This document shows positions 35,344 through 41,700 of a stretch of DNA of 64,000 nucleotides, piece after piece. Position 1 is the stretch's first letter. Each line of letters opens with the position of its first letter. The DNA is from Natrinema versiforme. Lineage in GTDB: Archaea > Halobacteriota > Halobacteria > Halobacteriales > Natrialbaceae. A model generated the notes under the pieces. That model was given only the letters and a program-made list of their open reading frames with translations. It searched no databases and was not told the origin of the DNA. Location: the NCBI RefSeq assembly GCF_005576615.1, contig NZ_CP040330.1, positions 868,001 through 932,000 of the forward strand. Reading direction: 5' to 3'. The translations under genes and the position numbers were made by a program.

Positions 35344-35619
35344 ATGAGTGAACAGGTCGTTCTCACGTCGAACACCGCTCCGGACGCCGTCGACGATGTC
35401 CCGCCGAGTGCCAAACTCGTGTTGACCGTCCTCGCACACGAGGGAAGCCTCACACAGTCCCGACTCGCCGAGGAAACGATGCTTCCCGCCCGAACGGTTC
35501 GCTACGCGCTGAAACAGCTCGAGGAACACGACCTCGTCACCTCGCAGATCTCCTTTTCGGACGCCAGACAGCACGTCTATTCGCTGAATACCGACCGGTT
35601 CGCGGACCCGGCGTCGTAG
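35344..35619 (+). CDS. MarR-like winged-helix transcription regulator
   Basis: A 91-residue DNA-binding protein. Residues about 22-82 form a winged helix: SAKLVLTVLAHEGSLTQ, then LAEETMLPARTVRYALKQLEEHDLVT as helix-turn-helix, followed by a wing ending HVYSLNTD. Such small regulators are common and highly conserved in haloarchaea. The ATG at 35344 agrees with the TATA box. It lies just upstream of the ring-cleaving dioxygenase-like gene but has its own promoter; a regulatory link is possible, not shown. Confidence 0.82.
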   Translation: MSEQVVLTSNTAPDAVDDVPPSAKLVLTVLAHEGSLTQSRLAEETMLPARTVRYALKQLEEHDLVTSQISFSDARQHVYSLNTDRFADPAS

Positions 35620-35689
35620 GTCGCCGATCCGCCCTGCGGGGTCGTCGCCAGGCCCGGGGTTCTTTCGGGAGGTCGTCGTACGTGTCTCC

Positions 35690-36619
35690 ATGCCCGCAGA
35701 CATTCCCGGCATCCACCACGTGACGGCCATCGGGAGCGACCCCCGACGTAACCTCGAGTTCTACACCGAGACGCTCGGGCTCCGGTTGGTGAAGCGCAGC
35801 GTCAATCAGGACGACGTCTCGGTCTATCACCTGTTCTACGGCGACCGCGGCGGGAACCCCGGGACGAGCATGACGTTCTTCCCGTACCCCGACGCCCGTC
35901 AGGGGCAGGTCGGTACCGGACAGGCCAGTGCGGTCGCGTTCCTGATCCCGGACGGGGCGGTCGATTTCTGGACCGATCGACTGGCAGACGCTGGCGTCGA
36001 CGCCGACGAACCCCACGAACGGTTCGGCGACACTGTGATTCCCTTCCGGGACCCGGACGGCCTCCCGCTCGAGCTCGTCGCCCGGGCCGACGCGCCCGCC
36101 GGCGATCCGCCCGAGGGACCGGTTTCGGACGAGCACGCGATCCGCGGGTTTTTCGGCGTGACGCTGTCGCTTTCGACGGCCGACCCGACCGAGGGAGTTC
36201 TAGAGACGATGGGCTACGCCGAGACCGATTCGGATGGGAGTCGCCGGCGATACGAGAGCGACGGCGAACTGGGATACGTCGTCGATATCTGCGAGGAGCC
36301 ACAGGCACCACGGGGCCAGCCCGGTGCCGGGACCGTCCACCACGTGGCGTTTCGGACGACCGCCGACGACCAGCCCGAGTGGCGCACCGTCCTCCAGGGA
36401 GAGGGACTGCGCCCGACCGAGATCATCGACCGCAAGTGGTTCGAGTCCGTCTACGTCCGCGAACACGGCGGTGTCCTCTTCGAGTTCGCCACGAAGGAAC
36501 CGGGGTATACCGTCGACGAAGACCTCGAGTCGCTCGGCGAGCGCCTCGTCCTTCCCGAGTGGTTGGAGAGTCGCCGCGACGAGATCGAAGCCGGGCTCCC
36601 GGACCTCTCGCTCGACTAA
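35690..36619 (+). CDS. Ring-cleaving dioxygenase-like VOC protein (MhqO type)
   Basis: A 309-residue protein with two vicinal-oxygen-chelate modules. Likely metal ligands are His in PGIHHVTAIG, His in TVHHVAFRTT, and Glu in VLFEFATKEPGY. Relatives act on hydroquinones or related aromatics and are sometimes induced by quinone stress. A conserved C-terminal tail, LEYLG/LPEWLESRRDEIEAGLP, marks the family. Iron would be the expected metal. The ATG at 35690 fits the family start. Substrate unknown. Confidence 0.87.
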   Translation: MPADIPGIHHVTAIGSDPRRNLEFYTETLGLRLVKRSVNQDDVSVYHLFYGDRGGNPGTSMTFFPYPDARQGQVGTGQASAVAFLIPDGAVDFWTDRLADAGVDADEPHERFGDTVIPFRDPDGLPLELVARADAPAGDPPEGPVSDEHAIRGFFGVTLSLSTADPTEGVLETMGYAETDSDGSRRRYESDGELGYVVDICEEPQAPRGQPGAGTVHHVAFRTTADDQPEWRTVLQGEGLRPTEIIDRKWFESVYVREHGGVLFEFATKEPGYTVDEDLESLGERLVLPEWLESRRDEIEAGLPDLSLD

Positions 36620-36739
36620 TCCCGCGCGGACCGACGCCTGCGGGCGACTCGACTCGGCGGCTACCCCATCACAGCCTGCGGGGTGGAACCCGAACGGCAG
36701 ACGGAAGCGTTTTTCTCCCGGGCTCGCAGGACTTACACC

Positions 36740-37165
36740 ATGACAGCGGAAGCACTCAGCGCACACCACGTCGGTCTCACCGTCACCGATCTCGAGGAGA
36801 CGCTCGCGTTCTACCGGGACGTGCTCGGTCTCTCGGTCGCCGATCGGTTCAGCGTCGGCGGCGAGGCCTTCGCCGACGCCGTCGGTATCGAGGGTGCAAG
36901 CGCCGACTTCGCGCACCTCGAGGCCGACGGGGTCCGCATCGAACTCGTCGAGTACGATCCCGAAGCGCGGGGCTCCCCGGCCGCGGGGCTCAACCAACCG
37001 GGAGCCTCGCACGTCGGCCTCTCGGTCGACGACCTCGAGTCGTTTTACGAGACCCTCCCCGACGACGTGCCGACGATCAGCGAACCGCGGACGAGCGAGA
37101 CCGGGACGACGATCCTGTTCCTCCGGGATCCCGAGGGGAACCTGATCGAGGTACTCGAGGCGTAA
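36740..37165 (+). CDS. VOC family protein, methylmalonyl-CoA epimerase-like
   Basis: A 141-residue glyoxalase/VOC fold protein. It starts SAHHVGLTVTDLEETLAFY; the metal ligands are likely His in AHHVGL, Glu in RIELVEYD, His in SHVGLSVDD and Glu in NLIEVLE. The size and pattern match methylmalonyl-CoA epimerase-like proteins, but other lactoylglutathione lyase-like roles are possible. The start at 36740 is chosen because the N-terminus aligns there. No mutase gene is adjacent, so the epimerase label is tentative. Confidence 0.75.
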   Translation: MTAEALSAHHVGLTVTDLEETLAFYRDVLGLSVADRFSVGGEAFADAVGIEGASADFAHLEADGVRIELVEYDPEARGSPAAGLNQPGASHVGLSVDDLESFYETLPDDVPTISEPRTSETGTTILFLRDPEGNLIEVLEA

Positions 37166-37220
37166 CGAGCGGAACGTGCGGACGACGCGGTCGATATCGG
37201 CTCAGTCGAGGAGGAGAGGG

Positions 37221-37487
37221 CTATCGGCCGTTGCACGCCAGCGTCGATCGAACCTGTTCGACCTCCGCGTCACAGTCCGAGCAGACGCGCTTCTCGGTGG
37301 CGATGTAGACGTCGCCACAGCGCGAGCAGTGAAAGAGATTGCCGAACGAGTTCGAGACGCGTTCCTCGCCGCCGTTGTCTCCGTGGGCGGTCTCGTCACC
37401 CGCCGGTTCCGGCTCGTTCAGCAACGTCGACTGAACCTGTTCGCGGAGGCGATGTGAGAACGACGTTACATTATTCCTGATTCCCAT
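37221..37487 (-). CDS. Small zinc-ribbon protein
   Basis: An 88-residue protein, acidic in the middle (EPEPAGDETAHGDNGGE). Its C-terminal half has two CxxC knuckles, FHCSRCGDV and RVCSDCDAE, spaced 14 residues apart. This should bind one zinc. Similar small haloarchaeal proteins are common and mostly uncharacterised; they may bind nucleic acid or protein partners. The ATG at 37487 is preferred over longer in-frame extensions that have poor codon use. Confidence 0.75.
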   Translation of the reverse strand: MGIRNNVTSFSHRLREQVQSTLLNEPEPAGDETAHGDNGGEERVSNSFGNLFHCSRCGDVYIATEKRVCSDCDAEVEQVRSTLACNGR

Positions 37488-37770
37488 ACAGTGTCCAACT
37501 ATTATACGAACGAAGTAGCTGATGTCTAAAATATTTGGAACGGCTCGGTGTACCGTGGCACACCGAGAGACGCGCCACTGGATCGACCGATACCGCGAAC
37601 GAACCGCTGCCGACGACGCTGCGTGTCTCTCCGTCGACAAGAGCCGGTGACCGCTCGATCGCGTTTCGACGACCCGCGGAAACGTGACGGGTATCTGTCT
37701 CGAGTGCGGCACGAACCGTTTCGGCCGACGGTATAGCAACCTTTTCGACCGTCGCGGGACCACGTCCGGC

Positions 37771-38622
37771 ATGAACTTCTTCGACCGCTTGCACGACCGC
37801 ATTCGGACGGTCGACAGCGTCGTCTCGGTCGGCCTCGATCCTGACCCGTCGCGCATCCCCGAGCACCTCCGCGAGTACGACCTGCCGCGCTGGGCGTTCA
37901 ACCGGCGGATCATCGATGCGACCCACGAGCACGCCGCCGTCTACAAACCCAACGCCGCCTTCTATGAGGACCCGGACGGCTGGGCCGCCTTGGAGGAGAC
38001 CATCGCCTACGCCCACGGGAAGGACGTCCCCGTCCTGCTCGACGCCAAGCGAGCCGACATCGGGAACACGACCCGCCAGTACGCGCAGTTGCTCGAGCGG
38101 GCCGACGCGATCACCGTCAACCCCTACATGGGACGGGACTCGCTGCAGCCGTTTCTGGCGGACGAGGAGGCGGGCGTCTTCGTCCTCTGTCGGACCTCGA
38201 ACCCGGGCGGCGCCGACATTCAGGACCTCGAACTCGAGACGGGCGAACCCGTCTACGAGCGGGTCGCCGCGCTCGCGGACCTCTGGAACGAGAACGACAA
38301 CGTCGGGCTCGTCGTCGGCGCGACTCAACCCGAGGAACTCGAGGACCTCCGCGAGCAGGTGCCCGACCTCCCCTTCCTCGTCCCCGGCATCGGCGCGCAG
38401 GGCGGCGACGCCGAGGCCGCCGTGGAGTACGGCCTCGCGGACGGCGTCGGGCTGGTCAACTCCTCGCGCGGGATCATCTTCGCCGGAGAAAATAGCGAGG
38501 CGCAAAGCGCCTCGAACAGTCGAGCGGCGGAGCCGCGAGACGACGACGGCGAGGAGTTCGCGAGGGCCAGCGGGCAGGCCGCAAAGCGGCTCAAGAAGCG
38601 GCTGAATCAGTACCGCGACTGA
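37771..38622 (+). CDS. pyrF: Orotidine 5'-phosphate decarboxylase, with an insert
   Basis: A 283-residue enzyme for the last step of UMP synthesis, family 2 type. The catalytic Lys and Asp are in DAKRADIGNT (about K93, D96), the loop TVNPYMGRDSLQPF follows, and GATQPEEL and VPGIGAQGGD are phosphate-binding. Near the C-terminus, between GIIFAG and the final helix, about 22 residues (240-262) are low-complexity and are encoded by palindromic DNA (38497-38536), making the protein longer than usual. The insertion is in frame and at the surface-exposed tail, so activity is probably kept. The ATG at 37771 matches the family start. Confidence 0.93.
   Translation: MNFFDRLHDRIRTVDSVVSVGLDPDPSRIPEHLREYDLPRWAFNRRIIDATHEHAAVYKPNAAFYEDPDGWAALEETIAYAHGKDVPVLLDAKRADIGNTTRQYAQLLERADAITVNPYMGRDSLQPFLADEEAGVFVLCRTSNPGGADIQDLELETGEPVYERVAALADLWNENDNVGLVVGATQPEELEDLREQVPDLPFLVPGIGAQGGDAEAAVEYGLADGVGLVNSSRGIIFAGENSEAQSASNSRAAEPRDDDGEEFARASGQAAKRLKKRLNQYRD
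38497..38536. repeat. Palindromic insert inside pyrF
   Basis: Two perfect hairpins in tandem: GAGGCGC-AAA-GCGCCTC (38497-38513) and GCGGC-GGA-GCCGC (38524-38536). They lie in the pyrF reading frame and encode the low-complexity insert. They look like a short repetitive-extragenic-palindrome type sequence that landed in a gene. Confidence 0.65.
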
Positions 38623-38694
38623 GAGCCCGCTTCCTCCCGATCGCGTTCACCGGTCCGACCGAACGACTAACCCGATCGCCCCGTTCGGTAGCGT

Positions 38695-39282
38695 ATGGGC
38701 GTTTACGAGGAGATCTGTGCGACGTTCCGACCGAACACGGCGTCGCCGAGCGACGTCGAGCGCGAACTGGAACGGTTTCTCGACCGTCCGCGATCGGAGT
38801 TGCCTGACCTCTCGGACCGCCTCGCCTCGTTTTTCGCCGAGAGCGACCGCTACGACGACTATCAACGGGACCGACTGCGTGTCGACGCCGACGATCGGCA
38901 GGCGTACCTCGGCGGGAAGACGCACACGCACGGCGACTACTGGCGTGAGTTGCTCGTGAAAGCGGGCATCGGCGACGGGCTGCTGGTGATCGTCCACCAT
39001 CACGAAACGGACCACGTCGGGTTCGTCGACGTCTACGAGTGGGACGAGGCGGCCGAGCAGTACCGAGACGTCAGCGACGAACTCACCGCGGATTGTGAGG
39101 GAACGCCCCGCCGCGGCGACTCGTTGGGGATGGGCGCGATCGTCGCACGACGAGTCGCCGAGCAGTGGGATATCGAGCCCGCCCGGTTCACGACGCTATC
39201 GAAACGCGGGTTCGTGAAAATGGACGACGAGGGATTCCTCCCCGAATCGTACAGACGGCGGAACCCGGAGTCGGAAGAGTGA
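38695..39282 (+). CDS. Conserved hypothetical protein
   Basis: A 195-residue soluble acidic protein of unknown function. Features are a helical N-terminal half (VERELERFLDRPRSELPDLSDRL), a segment GLLVIVHHHETDHVGFVDVY with a His cluster, and a conserved-looking RRGDSLGMGAIVARRVAEQW. The His-rich patch might be a metal site but no family pattern is recognised. It follows pyrF by 72 nt in the same direction and has no obvious own TATA box. Confidence 0.72.
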   Translation: MGVYEEICATFRPNTASPSDVERELERFLDRPRSELPDLSDRLASFFAESDRYDDYQRDRLRVDADDRQAYLGGKTHTHGDYWRELLVKAGIGDGLLVIVHHHETDHVGFVDVYEWDEAAEQYRDVSDELTADCEGTPRRGDSLGMGAIVARRVAEQWDIEPARFTTLSKRGFVKMDDEGFLPESYRRRNPESEE

Positions 39283-39309
39283 CCTGCTCGCGACCGCGTT
39301 CGGACGCAG

Positions 39310-39579
39310 TCATTCGGGCTCGTCGGTTCTGTGCGGGTCCGGCCCGACCACGCGACCCCCGACGTAGCCGTCGATGGTCCGGCCGAGAACCTCGACCGTG
39401 ACGGGATCCGTCGGTGGCCGTTTCTCGAGTCGATCCAGCCCTTCCACGACGGCGATGTCCATCGGGCTAGCGTCGTTCGGGTGCTCGGCGACGAGACGGC
39501 CGTCGCGCTCCTCGAGCCGGAGGTGATACGTCTCGCCGACGCCGAGTGACTCGCCGAGCAGGTCGCGGATCGAGGTCAC
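39310..39579 (-). CDS. Small conserved haloarchaeal protein
   Basis: An 89-residue acidic protein with a beta-rich core (TYHLRLEERDGRLVAEHP, DPVTVEVLGRTIDGYVGG). No enzymatic or metal motif. The start is GTG. Its end is 27 nt from the end of the preceding convergent gene. Function unknown; probably a single small domain. Confidence 0.6.
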   Translation of the reverse strand: MTSIRDLLGESLGVGETYHLRLEERDGRLVAEHPNDASPMDIAVVEGLDRLEKRPPTDPVTVEVLGRTIDGYVGGRVVGPDPHRTDEPE

Positions 39580-39606
39580 GATATCGAGTGCGTTCGACGC
39601 TGTCGG

Positions 39607-39786
39607 TTAGAACCGGTTGATCTCCACGTCGTCGTTTCCGGGCCCCGGCTGGGCCTGTGAGGCGCAGTCGGCACAGAGGTCCATACTGTCCTCAAAGTGG
39701 ACCTCGCACGCGAGCGTGCCGCAGTTGGAACACCGTTCCTGTGCGGGACGGGATTCACAGATCTGACAGAGGCCGCTGACACTCAT
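39607..39786 (-). CDS. Small zinc finger protein (HIT/B-box-like)
   Basis: A 59-residue protein whose cysteines and histidine, CQICESRPAQERCSNCG, LACEVHFED and LCADCA, fit a two-zinc treble-clef or HIT-type finger. The C-terminal tail is acidic (PGPGNDDVEINRF). Widely conserved in haloarchaea as a stand-alone domain; likely mediates protein contacts. The ATG at 39786 is chosen; the longer frame upstream is not codon-like. Confidence 0.78.
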   Translation of the reverse strand: MSVSGLCQICESRPAQERCSNCGTLACEVHFEDSMDLCADCASQAQPGPGNDDVEINRF

Positions 39787-39949
39787 GTTTCGAGGAACGG
39801 GCTCGAGGGGCTTGAAAGCAAGCCCGGCACGTTCGGCCCGATTCGTCGCCGCCGGTCGGTGGCGGTCGCGGGGCGCACACCGCGGCAACGATCCGCAGCC
39901 ACGGCGCCGAGAGAGCGGCCGGCGACGTAGTTTTCTTCGATTCGGCAGT

Positions 39950-39963
39950 TATACTATGGTATA
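39950..39963 (+). promoter_or_regulatory. TATA region with dyad for the GTPBP1-like gene
   Basis: TATAC-TATG-GTATA is an inverted repeat that also contains TATA-like sequence, 52-65 nt before the ATG at 40015. It predicts a leader of about 35-40 nt. The dyad might bind a repressor, or be a by-product of AT-richness. Confidence 0.4.
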
Positions 39964-40014
39964 CATTGTCAATACACGGGAAGGCTTTTGCCGTGTGCTC
40001 GACTAACAGGGAGT

Positions 40015-41616
40015 ATGAGCCGTGACCGGGCTCTCCTTGAGCGAGCCCTGGACCGTGGCGAACAGGACGGTGGCAACGTCGAGTTCAAGGAACGGTTGTC
40101 ACGAGACGTCCACCTCGAGGGTGGGCGGCGAGAGAGCCTGGCCGCACAACTCCGACACCGACTCCTTTCGGGCGACGGCGAGGCGACGTACGTCGTCGGC
40201 GTCACCGACGACGGCGGCCTCGCCGGCATCGATCCCGATACCTTCTCCGAGACGATGGACGTGCTGTCCCTGCTGGCCGAGGAGGCCGACGCACACATCG
40301 AGGACGTCCAGACGTGGGGTATCAACGACGGGCTCGTCGGCGTCGCACAGGTCCGGGAAGGCGGCGTCCTCGAGACGGACGACGAACACGTCGTCGTCGG
40401 GACGGCGGGCCACGTCGACCACGGCAAGAGTACGCTGGTGGGGTCGCTCGTCACGGGCAAGCCCGACGACGGGGACGGCGCGACGCGGGCGTTCCTCGAT
40501 GTCCAGCCCCACGAGGTCGAGCGGGGGCTCTCCGCCGATCTGTCCTACGCCGTCTACGGCTTCGACGACGAGGGCCCGGTCCGCGTTCGCAACCCGAACC
40601 GCAAGGCCGACCGCGCGGACGTCGTCCAGGAGGCCGACCGGCTCGTCTCCTTCGTCGACACCGTCGGCCACGAGCCGTGGCTCCGGACGACGATCCGCGG
40701 CCTCGTCGGGCAGAAACTCGACTACGGCCTGCTCGTCGTCGCCGCCGACGACGGCCCGACGCGGACGACGCGAGAACACCTCGGCGTCTTACTCGCGACC
40801 GATCTCCCGACGATCGTCGCGATCACGAAGACCGACACCGTCGACGACGACCGCATCGAGGAGGTCGAACGCGAGGTCGAACGGCTCCTCCGCGAGGTCG
40901 ACAAGTCGCCGCTGCGGGTCAGCCGCCACGGCATCGACGCCGCCATCGAGGAGATCAGCGAACGGGTCGTCCCCATCGTCGAAACGAGCGCGATCACGAT
41001 GGACGGCCTCGAGACGCTGGACGAGTTGTTCGACCGGCTCCCGAAGACATCCCAGGACACCGGCGAGTTCCGGATGTACGTCGACCGCAGCTACTCGGTC
41101 ACCGGCGTCGGCGCGGTCGCCTCGGGGACGGTCATGTCCGGCGAGGTCGAGGCCGGCGACGAACTCCTGATCGGGCCGATGGCCGACGGCCGCTTTCAGG
41201 AGGTCGAGGTCCGCTCGATCGAGATGCACTACCACCGGGTGGACAAGGCCCAAGCGGGCCGGATCGTCGGCATCGCGCTCAAGGGGATCAAGGAGAGCGC
41301 CATCGAGCGCGGGATGGTCTTACTGCCCCGCGACGCCGACCCCGACCCCGTCCGGGAGTTCGAGGCCGAGGTCATGGTGCTCAACCACCCCACCCGGATC
41401 GGCGAGGGGTACGAACCGGTCGTCCACCTCGAGACGATCGGCGAGGCCGCGGCCTTCTACCCGGAGAACGGCCGCCTCCTGCCGGGTGATAGCGGCAAGA
41501 CCTCCGTCCGGTTCAAGTTCCGTCCGTACCTCGTCGAGGAGGGCCAGAAGTTCGTCTTCCGCGAGGGCCGCAGCAAGGGCGTGGGGACGGTGACGGACGT
41601 CCACCCCGCGGACTGA
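40015..41616 (+). CDS. GTPBP1-like translational GTPase
   Basis: A 533-residue GTPase of the GTPBP1/GTPBP2 branch of the EF-Tu superfamily. The N-terminal 125 residues match the GTPBP1 head domain (NVEFKERL; GEATYVVGVTDDGGLAGI). G1 is GHVDHGKST (about 132-140), G3 DTVGHE, G4 ITKTD and G5 ETSA. Domains II and III follow, with SYSVTGVGAVASGTVMSG. Relatives are linked to mRNA surveillance or tRNA delivery to ribosomes. It stands alone, with 84 nt to the next gene. Confidence 0.9.
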   Translation: MSRDRALLERALDRGEQDGGNVEFKERLSRDVHLEGGRRESLAAQLRHRLLSGDGEATYVVGVTDDGGLAGIDPDTFSETMDVLSLLAEEADAHIEDVQTWGINDGLVGVAQVREGGVLETDDEHVVVGTAGHVDHGKSTLVGSLVTGKPDDGDGATRAFLDVQPHEVERGLSADLSYAVYGFDDEGPVRVRNPNRKADRADVVQEADRLVSFVDTVGHEPWLRTTIRGLVGQKLDYGLLVVAADDGPTRTTREHLGVLLATDLPTIVAITKTDTVDDDRIEEVEREVERLLREVDKSPLRVSRHGIDAAIEEISERVVPIVETSAITMDGLETLDELFDRLPKTSQDTGEFRMYVDRSYSVTGVGAVASGTVMSGEVEAGDELLIGPMADGRFQEVEVRSIEMHYHRVDKAQAGRIVGIALKGIKESAIERGMVLLPRDADPDPVREFEAEVMVLNHPTRIGEGYEPVVHLETIGEAAAFYPENGRLLPGDSGKTSVRFKFRPYLVEEGQKFVFREGRSKGVGTVTDVHPAD

Positions 41617-41672
41617 GTCCGCGGTTGCGAGGCCGTGCGTTCACACTCCGCGCAGTAGCCGAACACAAGCGT

Positions 41673-41699
41673 TTATGCGCATAATACTCACACGTGAGT
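41673..41699 (+). promoter_or_regulatory. Promoter with two dyads before the 41701 kinase gene
   Basis: A perfect 12-bp palindrome TTATGCGCATAA (41673-41684) overlaps the presumed TATA box. A second dyad, ACTCAC-AC-GTGAGT (41686-41699), covers the predicted start of transcription. The ATG at 41701 follows at once, so the mRNA would be leaderless and both dyads are placed where a repressor could block TBP or RNA polymerase. Confidence 0.55.
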
Positions 41700-41700
41700 C

